DNA of 12,311 nt from an uncultured cyanobacterium. GTDB lineage: Bacteria; Cyanobacteriota; Vampirovibrionia; Gastranaerophilales; Gastranaerophilaceae. The notes beneath the pieces were generated by a model. That model had not been told where the DNA came from and searched no databases. It saw only the letters and a program-made list of their open reading frames with translations. Made by a program: the position numbers and the translations under genes. Position 1 is the first letter of the stretch. Every line of letters starts with the position of its first letter. This document shows, piece after piece, positions 1 to 6,772 of the stretch. Location of the stretch: positions 1-12,311 of the forward strand of contig CAMAML010000015.1 in the NCBI GenBank assembly GCA_945836835.1, read 5' to 3'.

Positions 1-311
1 ATCTTGTCGGTGGCTTGTGTAAGTTTATACTTAACTGTTCTGACTTGTTCTTTCCTCACCCTTTCTTGAATATTCGTGACTAATGTCGGCATGGTCACCG
101 CCGCCACCACGCCGATAACGCCGAGGGTTATCAAGACTTCAGCTAAAGTAAATCCCCTTTTTACGAGGCGTGGAGAACTGCTCTGCGAGGCGTGGTAAAA
201 TTTATGCCCCTTTGGTAGCGTACAAGAGTGGACTCTGTCCACCCCTTCGTCTCCACACAAGAGTGGACTATGTCCACTGAAGGCATTAAGTTGTTTAATT
301 TTTATGTTCAT
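1..311 (-). CDS. Type IV pilin-like / pseudopilin, N-terminal part (runs off window)
   Basis: Minus-strand reading frame of 103 complete codons, open at the window edge, so the C-terminal part is missing. ATG at 309-311 has a strong Shine-Dalgarno AAGGAGG seven bases upstream. Residues 50-75 carry a class III prepilin signal: basic VKRG, cleavage expected after Gly53, then FTLAEVLITLGVIGVVAA with the conserved Glu at mature position +5, leading into a hydrophobic helix. Proteins of this type are processed by a PilD-like peptidase and assembled into type IV pili, or act as pseudopilins in type II secretion or DNA uptake machines. The pre-cleavage leader is 53 residues, far longer than the usual 6-25, and is built largely from short DNA repeats (see the repeat entries). 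The pilin class is certain; the exact role (major pilin, minor pilin, pseudopilin) cannot be told without the C-terminal part. Confidence 0.88.
   Translation of the reverse strand, partial: MNIKIKQLNAFSGHSPLLCGDEGVDRVHSCTLPKGHKFYHASQSSSPRLVKRGFTLAEVLITLGVIGVVAAVTMPTLVTNIQERVRKEQVRTVKYKLTQATDK
164..195. repeat. Direct repeat CGAGGCGTGG, two copies
   Basis: The 10-mer CGAGGCGTGG occurs at 164-173 and 186-195 (period 22). It lies just before the codons for the prepilin cleavage site, still within the leader-coding part of the gene. In the reading frame the copies encode HAS and SPRLV, because 22 is not a multiple of three and the second copy is read in a different phase. Confidence 0.8.
222..278. 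repeat. Two near-identical 22-base palindrome-containing repeats inside the prepilin leader
   Basis: Copies lie at 222-243 and 257-278, a period of 35 bases, and match at 20 of 22 positions. Each contains an inverted repeat: AGTGGAC/GTCCACT with a 3-base loop (262-278) and GTGGAC/GTCCAC with a 3-base loop (228-242). They fall inside the coding frame of the prepilin leader and are translated as GHSPLLC and DRVHSC, so they add residues without breaking the frame. Confidence 0.85.
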
Positions 312-415
312 TTAAGAACCTCCTTTTCTGTTTCCGTTTCCTTCTTCCTGCTTTTAATATAATAATTTATATACTATATAAATCTATTATACTTATAATA
401 TCAGTACATAATAAC

Positions 416-444
416 AGTATACAGCATGTGGCGGGGTTTGTAAA
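416..444 (-). promoter_or_regulatory. Sigma70-type promoter for the pilin-like gene
   Basis: On the minus strand TTTACA (439-444) and TATACT (416-421) are separated by exactly 17 bases, a near-consensus -35/-10 pair. Transcription would start near 409, giving a leader of about 98 bases before the ATG at 311. The -35 element sits in the loop of the G+C-rich inverted repeat at 428-455. Confidence 0.6.
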
Positions 445-455
445 GTCCCCCGCAC
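428..455. repeat. G+C-rich inverted repeat around the pilin -35 element
   Basis: GTGGCGGGG (428-436) faces CCCCGCAC (448-455): on the plus strand the arms pair over eight bases with one bulged G at 430 or 431. The loop contains the -35 hexamer of the minus-strand promoter. On the plus strand the stem is followed by TATTCTTTTT, so it could also act as a plus-strand terminator, but no plus-strand gene precedes it. An operator for the pilin promoter is the other reading. Confidence 0.45.
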
Positions 456-469
456 TATTCTTTTTAGCC

Positions 470-520
470 AAAACAAAACCCCCGACCTTTTAATGCTTTG
501 AATGTCGGGAGTTTTGTTTT
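470..520 (-). terminator. Intrinsic terminator after the 553-1086 gene
   Basis: Arms 470-486 and 504-520 pair over 17 positions with a single mismatch (480 against 510); the loop is 17 bases. The inner half is a CCCGAC/GTCGGG G+C core, and the outer half is AAAACAAAAC/GTTTTGTTTT, so a U-rich run follows the core in both directions. It begins 33 bases downstream of the minus-strand stop codon at 553 and separates that gene from the pilin promoter. Confidence 0.8.
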
Positions 521-552
521 AGGGGTAAATGAATATGTATCCTTTACAAAAG

Positions 553-1086
553 TTAAAAATCGCTATCCTTAGAGAAGTTCAAGTTGTGGGTGACGTGTTC
601 GTCCGCCAAATAATCTATCATGCTTTCTTTGTGCATTACTTGACTTAAGTCGTCGATACCCGTTTCCAGTGCTGAATAGCTTTCGGGTCTGAGTTTTGCA
701 ACATCGGTCTCCTTATTGAAGATTTTTCTTGCGTCAAATTCTGCCAATTTGCATAAGCCGTCGTTAATTGCTTGCAGGGTCGAGGCTATTTTTTCTCCGT
801 TCGTAATCCGTGAGCCGTTATAAACCGAGGTTGTTAAGATTTTGTTGTTCAGTCCTTTGATAAAACAATCGCTGTTTCTATCGATATATCTAACCTTTAC
901 GGCACTCGGGTTGTGTCCCGGAAGAAAATATACGTCATACCCTTTTTCATGTGCTGCCAGGTATTCGGGGGCATATTCCAAATAGCCCGCTATTCTGTTA
1001 CTGATGTCGCGTTGCACTTTGTTCATTCTTGAGGTATTTACGTGAATACTGCCGAATGCGAGAGGGGTGTTGTTTGATACTTGCAT
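553..1086 (-). CDS. Hypothetical protein, 177 residues
   Basis: I do not recognise a family. The start chosen is the ATG at 1084-1086 (protein begins MQVSNNTPLAFGSIHV), which has AAAGGA nine bases upstream; an in-frame ATG at 1102-1104 would add six residues (MKGIIF) with only a weak GGA upstream. The protein has no signal peptide, no transmembrane segment and a single Cys, and looks soluble and cytoplasmic. The N-terminal half is mixed alpha/beta in appearance (VYFLPGHNP, VKVRYIDR). The C-terminal half is acidic and probably helical, ending in a charged tail (SKDSDF). It is downstream of ychF on the same strand with about 120 bases between, and is closed by a strong terminator, so it may be monocistronic or read through from ychF. 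Its reading frame is clean and its codon use fits the neighbours, so it is probably real; it could be a lineage-restricted family. Confidence 0.75.
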   Translation of the reverse strand: MQVSNNTPLAFGSIHVNTSRMNKVQRDISNRIAGYLEYAPEYLAAHEKGYDVYFLPGHNPSAVKVRYIDRNSDCFIKGLNNKILTTSVYNGSRITNGEKIASTLQAINDGLCKLAEFDARKIFNKETDVAKLRPESYSALETGIDDLSQVMHKESMIDYLADEHVTHNLNFSKDSDF

Positions 1087-1150
1087 AAATATTATTCCTT
1101 TCATTGCTATTCCGTCGCATTGTGTTTTAAATCAGGTAAAAAATAATTTT

Positions 1151-1170
1151 GCCAAAATCCGATTTTAGGC
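1151..1170 (-). terminator. Weak hairpin after ychF, possible terminator
   Basis: GCC/GGC with inner AAA/TTT form an imperfect stem, with a mismatch between the two blocks. On the minus strand the stem is followed by a run rich in T (ATTATTTTTTA). It lies about 40 bases past the ychF stop. The stem is short and A+T-rich, so termination would be leaky at best. Confidence 0.3.
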
Positions 1171-1208
1171 TTTAATATCGTTACAAAACTTAGTTTTTTC
1201 GTGTCGGA

Positions 1209-2303
1209 TTAGGTTGAAAATCTGAAGTGAACCAGATCGCCGTCCTGCACCACGTAATCTTTTCCTTCCAGTCTGGTTACCCCTTTTTCTTTGCAGGCGG
1301 TGTAGGTTTCGTATTTGACAAACTCTTCGTACGGGGTGATTTCCGCTCTGATGAACCCTTTTTCAAAGTCGGAGTGGATTACGCCTGCGGCTTGCGGAGC
1401 TTTTGTTCCCGCCTGAATTGTCCAGGCTCTGACCTCTTTTTCGCCCGCCGTGATGAAGGTTCTGAGGTTCAGAAGGCTGTATACGCTCTTAATCATCTTG
1501 TTAATTCCGCTGTCGTCAATTCCGAGTTCTTCCATATAGGCTGCGGCGTCCTCTCCGAGTTCGCAAATCTCTTCTTCGATTTTTGCACAGATAACGACCA
1601 TTTCGGCTTTATGTGTGTTTGCGTATTCACCGACGGTTTTAGTGTAGTCGTTGCCGTCTTTAAGCTCGAGTTCGGAAACGTTTGCAGCATAAATAACGGG
1701 TTTTGTCATCATAAGGTTTAGCTGTTTAACAAACGGAAGTTCGTCTTCTTCAAAGTTTTCCTTAACGTTGATGAAAGTCCCTTCGTTAAGCAGTTCTTTG
1801 AGTTTTTCTAAAACTTTTGACTCGATTTTTGCGTCTTTGTCGCCCGCCTTAACCTGTTTTAAAATCCGAGCTTCCCGTTTTTCCACCGAGGCTAAATCCG
1901 CAAGTGCAAGTTCGGTGTTGATTGTGTTAATATCGTCGAGCGGGTTAACTTTGCCCGCAACGTGGATGGTGTTAGGGTCGTCAAAACATCTGACAACGTG
2001 GATAATGGCATCAACTTCACGGATATTGTGGAGGAATTGGTTGCCTAAGCCTTCTCCTTTACTTGCACCTTTTACAAGCCCCGCAATATCGACAAACTCG
2101 ATTGCCGTCGGGATGATTTGGGTGGTTTTGCATAGTTTTGCAAGAATTTCCAGTCTTTCGTCGGGAACGTTCACGACGCCTACGTTCGGCTCAATCGTGC
2201 AAAACGGGTAATTTGCACTTTGTGCGTTTTTTGCACTCGTTAAGGCGTTAAATAATGTCGATTTTCCGACGTTTGGCAGTCCCACTATTCCTGTTCTCAG
2301 CAT
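1209..2303 (-). CDS. ychF: Ribosome-binding ATPase/GTPase YchF (Obg family)
   Basis: 364 residues, the normal YchF/OLA1 length. The NTPase core shows the P-loop GLPNVGKS (8-15), the switch Thr36 in YPFCTIEPN, and the G3 motif DIAG (72-75). The G4 site reads NVSE (208-211) instead of NKxD, the known change in this family that allows ATP rather than strict GTP specificity. The G1 to G3 core is followed by a helical coiled-coil arm (about 130-190). The C-terminal TGS-type domain runs from about 280 to 364 and ends GDLVHFRFST. His114 lies in the loop where the E. coli protein has its catalytic His. YchF binds ribosomes and affects translation and stress responses. The ATG at 2301-2303 follows AAAAAGGGA. 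The gene is transcribed divergently from the penicillin-binding protein gene. Confidence 0.97.
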   Translation of the reverse strand: MLRTGIVGLPNVGKSTLFNALTSAKNAQSANYPFCTIEPNVGVVNVPDERLEILAKLCKTTQIIPTAIEFVDIAGLVKGASKGEGLGNQFLHNIREVDAIIHVVRCFDDPNTIHVAGKVNPLDDINTINTELALADLASVEKREARILKQVKAGDKDAKIESKVLEKLKELLNEGTFINVKENFEEDELPFVKQLNLMMTKPVIYAANVSELELKDGNDYTKTVGEYANTHKAEMVVICAKIEEEICELGEDAAAYMEELGIDDSGINKMIKSVYSLLNLRTFITAGEKEVRAWTIQAGTKAPQAAGVIHSDFEKGFIRAEITPYEEFVKYETYTACKEKGVTRLEGKDYVVQDGDLVHFRFST

Positions 2304-2340
2304 TTGTTTTTCCCTTTTTAATTCTCTACAATATGTCTCA

Positions 2341-2369
2341 ATCGTACCCGAAAATATTTTATTTGTAAA
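2341..2369 (-). promoter_or_regulatory. Promoter for ychF
   Basis: On the minus strand TTTACA (2364-2369) is followed after exactly 17 bases by TACGAT (2341-2346). The -35 hexamer and spacer match those of the pilin promoter; the -10 matches the consensus at four of six positions. It gives a leader of about 30 bases before the ychF ATG. Confidence 0.5.
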
Positions 2370-2459
2370 GTGCGGAACATTATTTCTTCCAAATAAATTC
2401 TTTATGTAAAAATACGTTAATATTTTGCACTTGACGGACTTCCTTATGTTAAAATTTAA

Positions 2460-2498
2460 GAGGTCGGAGTCGATTAAGAAAACGGCTGCTCCGACCTC
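2460..2498 (+). promoter_or_regulatory. Leader hairpin just upstream of the penicillin-binding protein ribosome binding site
   Basis: GAGGTCGGAG (2460-2469) and CTCCGACCTC (2489-2498) are perfect 10-base complements with a 19-base loop. The stem ends 13 bases before the AAGGGGAG ribosome binding site (2512-2519). There is no U-run after it, so it is unlikely to be a terminator; it could stabilise the mRNA or modulate initiation. A TTGACG at 2431-2436 resembles a -35 element, but I see no good -10 at the right distance. Confidence 0.5.
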
Positions 2499-2529
2499 AA
2501 TTATCTATCTTAAGGGGAGATTTTTGCAA

Positions 2530-4293
2530 GTGGTGCATGGCAGAGTAAGAGATAACAACAGGGCTGAGAACAAACGTAAAAAAAGGTTTGATAACATCAT
2601 TACATGGCTTTATGCGTTTTTTATCCTGTTTGTTGCGGGGCTTGTTATTCACTTGTTTTTCATTCAAGTAATCGACTTAAAAAAATACAAGGTGCGGGCA
2701 AAGAAACAGCGTGCAAGTCAGAATTTTGCCGTTCGGGGAGATATTTACGACCGCTCCGGGATAAAACTTGCGACCGATGACGTCTTTTATAATATTTTTG
2801 CTCGCCGTGCCGACTATGACGAGGACGAATCGACGCCCGAAAATATCGCAAACAAACTTTCCCCGATTTTGGATATTCCGAAAGACGTTTTGTTGAAGAA
2901 ATTAAACAGTTCACATCAGATTATTGCCGTCAAAAAAGACGTTGACAGAAACACGGCTCAAAAAGTTGCAAAACTTCACCTAAGGGCAATAAGTCTCGAT
3001 AAAAAGAATACGAGAGTTTATCCGCAGGGAACCATGGCGGCGCACATTCTCGGGTATTACAATTTTGACGCCGATGTCGCAAACGGGATCGAGTATGCCG
3101 CAAAAGACAAACTTGAACACGTTGAAAACACCGTTCAATACCAGAGAACGCAAAAAGGTAAGATTATTTACGATTTTTCGACAGACCCCGTCGCAACCGC
3201 TCAAAACCCTAAAGGGGAGGACGTAACCCTTACGATTGACGCCGCAATTCAGCACGTTTGCGAAAAAGAGCTTGCAAAAATGGTTGATGAAAAACAAGCT
3301 CTGAGGGGGACGGTAATTGTCATGAACCCACGTAACGGCGAGATTTTGGCGTATGCCGTTTACCCGACTTACGACCCGAACAAGTACAGAGAGGCTACCC
3401 CACAGCAGATAAAAAATTGGACTTTGACGGACGTTTTTCCTCCGGGGTCTACGTTTAAGACGATTACGGTTGCAAGTGCGATGGACTTGGGCAAGATTAA
3501 CGAAAACTCGACCGTTCTTGATACGGGCAAAACCAAAATCGGCAACTGGGAAATAAAGAATTACGACTATGCCGTTCATCCTTACCCGGGGAATATCAGC
3601 TTGGAATATCTGTTTGAACATTCAAGCAACGTCGGCTCAATCAACATTGCAAAGACTATGACGTCTCGTGAATTTTATTCCGTACTGAAAAAATTCGGGT
3701 TCGGGGCAAAAACGGGGATAGATCTTCCGGGAGAGTCTTCGGGGTTGCTCGCAAATTGGACAAACTGGGACCAGGGAATACATGCTACGATGTCTTACGG
3801 TTACGGGACTTCGGTCACAGCAATACAGATGATTTCGGCGGTTTCCGCTCTTGCAAATGACGGGGTTAAGGTTACTCCGCACGTGATAAAATATTCGCCC
3901 GAGGAAGAGGCGTTGAAAATTAAAAAAGAGCAGGTTATAAGTGCCGATACGGCTCATTCGGTTACCCGACTTCTTGCAAAGAGCGTCAACCACGGTAAGT
4001 CGGTTATAAAAATGGATAAATATAATGTTGCGGCGAAAACGGGGACTTCAAGAAAACCGAAGGAAAATTCGTCGGGCTATACTCCGTATACCTACACTTC
4101 CACCATCGGTTATCTGCCTGCATCCAACCCGCAAATTCTCGTCTACGTCATGATTGACAGCGCAAAAGTCGGTGCGATTTGGGGAAATACCGTTGCGGGA
4201 CCCGTTTTCCACGAGGTTACGACACAGGTTGCAAGGATTTTGAACCTTAAACCCGACAAAGTCGCACCACAAGAGCCGATTAAACAGAATTAA
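2530..4293 (+). CDS. ftsI: Class B penicillin-binding protein, FtsI/PBP3-like transpeptidase
   Basis: Membrane-anchored DD-transpeptidase that cross-links peptidoglycan. With the GTG at 2530 as start it has 587 residues. AAGGGGAG lies ten bases before this GTG; in-frame alternatives are TTG 2524, GTG 2533, and ATG 2446 or TTG 2425 without a ribosome binding site. Numbering from GTG 2530: a short basic cytoplasmic tail, one transmembrane helix (about 22-46), the pedestal domain opening with RGDIYDR (69-75), then the penicillin-binding domain with its three active-site motifs, STFK (307-310, Ser307 nucleophile), SSN (365-367) and KTG (503-505). There is no PASTA domain. The murE gene follows after 26 bases, which is the classic dcw order ftsI-murE and favours the septal enzyme over the elongation enzyme PBP2 or a SpoVD-like protein. 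Class certain; the FtsI assignment relies on context. Confidence 0.88.
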   Translation: MVHGRVRDNNRAENKRKKRFDNIITWLYAFFILFVAGLVIHLFFIQVIDLKKYKVRAKKQRASQNFAVRGDIYDRSGIKLATDDVFYNIFARRADYDEDESTPENIANKLSPILDIPKDVLLKKLNSSHQIIAVKKDVDRNTAQKVAKLHLRAISLDKKNTRVYPQGTMAAHILGYYNFDADVANGIEYAAKDKLEHVENTVQYQRTQKGKIIYDFSTDPVATAQNPKGEDVTLTIDAAIQHVCEKELAKMVDEKQALRGTVIVMNPRNGEILAYAVYPTYDPNKYREATPQQIKNWTLTDVFPPGSTFKTITVASAMDLGKINENSTVLDTGKTKIGNWEIKNYDYAVHPYPGNISLEYLFEHSSNVGSINIAKTMTSREFYSVLKKFGFGAKTGIDLPGESSGLLANWTNWDQGIHATMSYGYGTSVTAIQMISAVSALANDGVKVTPHVIKYSPEEEALKIKKEQVISADTAHSVTRLLAKSVNHGKSVIKMDKYNVAAKTGTSRKPKENSSGYTPYTYTSTIGYLPASNPQILVYVMIDSAKVGAIWGNTVAGPVFHEVTTQVARILNLKPDKVAPQEPIKQN

Positions 4294-4319
4294 TTAAGAT
4301 TAGTAAGGAGTATTAAGTT

Positions 4320-5798
4320 ATGAAACTTGAAGAATTGATAGAACATTTGGATTATACGGATTTGGTAGGGTTCAAAAACGTGGATATTTCGGGGATTTCT
4401 TATAACTCGAAAACTACCAAAAAAGGTGATATTTTTGTGTGTTTAACGGGTGAGTACACCGACGGACACGAGTATGCGCAATCGGCGATAGATAACGGTG
4501 CCGTCGCATTGCTTGTCGAGCGTAAAGTTGAAAATGTCACTGACATTCCGCAGGTTGTCGTAAAATCTACCCGTCACCGGATTGCGGATATTGCGGACAG
4601 GTTTTATTCAAGCCCTTCAAAAGGTCTTAATTTAATAGGAATAACGGGGACGAACGGAAAGACGACCGTAACCCACCTTATCCAAAAGATTTTTGAGCAA
4701 AACGACGAAAAATGTGCCTTAATCGGGACTTTAGGGTATAAACTTTCTTCGTCGGGAGAATATCGTGACGCAAAGCATACGACACCGCAGGCCCCCGAGT
4801 TGCAGGCAACTTTAAGGTTAATCAAAGATGTAGATAAAATTGACAACGTTGTAATGGAGGTCAGTTCACACGCCCTGGAGCAAAACCGTATTGGCGGGTG
4901 CTGCTTTAACGGTGCCGTTTTGACTAACCTTACCCAAGATCATTTGGATTACCATATTACGATGGATAATTATTTTGAGGCGAAGTCCCTTTTGTTTAAA
5001 AAATTGCAGGAAGGTGATTTTGCCGTAATCAACGCCGACGATAATTACGGCGAAAGATTTTTGTCGGTCGTTCCCGAGGTCGTAAGAAAATTCACTTACG
5101 GCGTAAAAAATAGGGCTGATGTAATGGCAAAAAATATTAACTTTTCGTTGAACGGGGCTGAATTTACCCTTGTAACAGGCGGGGAGGAATACTCCGTAAA
5201 CCTCCATATGAACGGGATGTTCAGTGTTTATAACGTTCTTGCAGCAGTTACGGCATCCATTGCGATGGGGATAGATTTGCAGGTCGCCTTGAAGGCTCTT
5301 GAAAATGTAAGAGGGGTTGCGGGAAGGTTTGAGGTCGTCGCACATAAACCTTTGGTAATAGTGGATTACGCCCACACTCCGGACGGGCTTGAAAATGTGC
5401 TTAAATCCGCAAGAGAAATCACTCCGCCTGACGGGAAATTAATCTGTCTGTTTGGTTGCGGTGGGGACAGGGACGCTACAAAACGCCCGAAAATGGGTGC
5501 TATTGCTGAACGTATCGCCGACAAAATCGTAATCACGAGCGACAACCCGAGGAGCGAAGACCCGCAACAGATTATTACGGATATTATTGCAGGGTTGAAG
5601 TCCGTAAATCCCGATAAAGTAACGGTCGAACCCGACAGGGGGCAGGCGATTGCGTTGTTAAAGAACCTTGCAGGCAACAAGGATGTTGTCGTGATTGCGG
5701 GTAAAGGGCATGAGGACTATCAAATCCTTAAAGACCGCACCATCCACTTTGACGACAGGGAAGAGGCAAAAAAAGTTTTTGAAGGAAGTGTTATTTAA
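4320..5798 (+). CDS. murE: UDP-N-acetylmuramoyl-L-alanyl-D-glutamate--2,6-diaminopimelate ligase MurE
   Basis: Cytoplasmic ATP-dependent ligase that adds the third amino acid to the UDP-MurNAc-dipeptide. 492 residues, full length for the family. The N-terminal domain binds the UDP part (about 1-98). The central ATPase domain has the P-loop TGTNGKTT (109-116), the substrate segment HTTPQAPE (153-160), EVSSHALEQNR (180-190), and Lys222 in EAKSLLF, the site where the family carries a carbamylated lysine. The C-terminal domain has DYAHTPDGL (349-357), DNPRSEDP (408-415) and GKGHEDY (461-467). DNPR is the signature for meso-diaminopimelate rather than lysine, so this organism should have a DAP-type wall. 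AAGGAG lies nine bases before the ATG. It is co-transcribed with the penicillin-binding protein gene upstream. Confidence 0.97.
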   Translation: MKLEELIEHLDYTDLVGFKNVDISGISYNSKTTKKGDIFVCLTGEYTDGHEYAQSAIDNGAVALLVERKVENVTDIPQVVVKSTRHRIADIADRFYSSPSKGLNLIGITGTNGKTTVTHLIQKIFEQNDEKCALIGTLGYKLSSSGEYRDAKHTTPQAPELQATLRLIKDVDKIDNVVMEVSSHALEQNRIGGCCFNGAVLTNLTQDHLDYHITMDNYFEAKSLLFKKLQEGDFAVINADDNYGERFLSVVPEVVRKFTYGVKNRADVMAKNINFSLNGAEFTLVTGGEEYSVNLHMNGMFSVYNVLAAVTASIAMGIDLQVALKALENVRGVAGRFEVVAHKPLVIVDYAHTPDGLENVLKSAREITPPDGKLICLFGCGGDRDATKRPKMGAIAERIADKIVITSDNPRSEDPQQIITDIIAGLKSVNPDKVTVEPDRGQAIALLKNLAGNKDVVVIAGKGHEDYQILKDRTIHFDDREEAKKVFEGSVI

Positions 5799-6700
5799 TG
5801 AAAACTAATCTTCTTATTGAACAGCATTTTCATGGGGCTTTCGGGGTCGATTTTAACAAAGCGGAAGTCGACGATGTCTTACGCCTTAGCAAAGAGTGCC
5901 TGAAACACGGTATTGGCGGGATTTTTCCGACGATAGTAACTGACAGTCTTGAAAACACAAAACGTGCGATTTCCGTTATAAAGGAGGCAAAAGCACTCCA
6001 AACTTCCGATATGGCAAAGATTTTAGGTGTTCATTTGGAAGGAATTTTCCTTAACCCCGTAAAAAAAGGGATACATAACCCCGACCGCTTTTTGCCCCTA
6101 ACCGTCGAAAATTATAAACTCATAGAAGATGATTTTATAAAAATAGTAACTTTAGCCCCCGAGCTTGACAAAGGTTTGATTGAATATTTAACCTCAAAAG
6201 GGGTAAAAGTTCAGGCGGGACACTGTATCGGCGGGGATTTGACGGGGTGTTGCGGAGTGACGCATACGTTTAATGCAATGAGCGGGGTTTCGCATAGAGG
6301 AACGTCGACTGCTTTGTCAGCGCTTATTCAAGACGATTTGTACACGGAAATTATCGCCGACGGAGTTCACGTGTCTGATGACGCCTTAAAACTTTTGTTT
6401 AAATCAAAGCCGAATGATAAAGTTCTTCTCGTGAGCGACTGTTTGCCTTGCACCAAAAGCGGTTTGAAAGAGTTTACCTTTGCGGACGAGCTTGTTTTTT
6501 ACGACGGCGAACGAGCAACCTCGAAGGAAGGAACTCTTGCGGGCAGTACGCAACTTTTGCCCGATATAATAAAGAGGCTTGCAAAAGTCGGTTTGATGCA
6601 GGAACAATTTATCGAAAATCCTTACAAATACCATTCAATCGAACCGTTTGGCGAAATCGACTGGGACAATTATTGGAATATTCTTGAGGTTAAGTCGTAA
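5798..6700 (+). CDS. nagA: NagA-like N-acetylglucosamine-6-phosphate deacetylase, short form
   Basis: Amidohydrolase-fold enzyme expected to convert GlcNAc-6-phosphate to glucosamine-6-phosphate, which feeds recovered wall sugar back towards UDP-GlcNAc. Visible metal and active-site positions: HFHG (10-13), HLEGIFLNP (79-87, Glu81), AGHCIG (140-145, His142), THTFNAM (155-161, His156), DGVHV (188-192, His191), the catalytic Asp214 in LVSDC, and GTLAGST (245-251). The protein has 300 residues against about 380 for typical NagA. It begins almost at the metal motif, so the N-terminal beta-sandwich strands are absent, and the C-terminal strands are replaced by an unusual tail (EPFGEIDWDNYWNILE). 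The start is fixed by context: its ATG shares one base with the murE stop (TAATG), with AAGGAAG just upstream, implying translational coupling. The barrel looks catalytically complete. Confidence 0.85.
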   Translation: MKTNLLIEQHFHGAFGVDFNKAEVDDVLRLSKECLKHGIGGIFPTIVTDSLENTKRAISVIKEAKALQTSDMAKILGVHLEGIFLNPVKKGIHNPDRFLPLTVENYKLIEDDFIKIVTLAPELDKGLIEYLTSKGVKVQAGHCIGGDLTGCCGVTHTFNAMSGVSHRGTSTALSALIQDDLYTEIIADGVHVSDDALKLLFKSKPNDKVLLVSDCLPCTKSGLKEFTFADELVFYDGERATSKEGTLAGSTQLLPDIIKRLAKVGLMQEQFIENPYKYHSIEPFGEIDWDNYWNILEVKS

Positions 6701-6725
6701 GGACATAGTGGGTTGAACGTGCAAC

Positions 6726-6740
6726 TCCGATTTTTTCGGA
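6726..6740 (+). terminator. Short hairpin after nagA, doubtful terminator
   Basis: TCCGA (6726-6730) and TCGGA (6736-6740) form a five-base stem around TTTTT, and a second TTCGGATTTT follows. It is 25 bases past the nagA stop. No long U-run comes after the stem, so it may be a weak terminator or chance. Confidence 0.25.
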
Positions 6741-6772
6741 TACTTCGGATTTTGCCATATATATGTGTACAT

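Noticed and set aside
1227..2211. Long plus-strand open frames (164 and 147 codons) opposite ychF
   Set aside because: They lie wholly antisense to a highly conserved ychF, have no family resemblance, and are explained by codon bias of the real gene.
2980..3993. Minus-strand open frames of 213 and 118 codons opposite the penicillin-binding protein
   Set aside because: The overlapped plus-strand frame carries all three catalytic motifs in order; the antisense frames look random and have no ribosome binding sites I trust.
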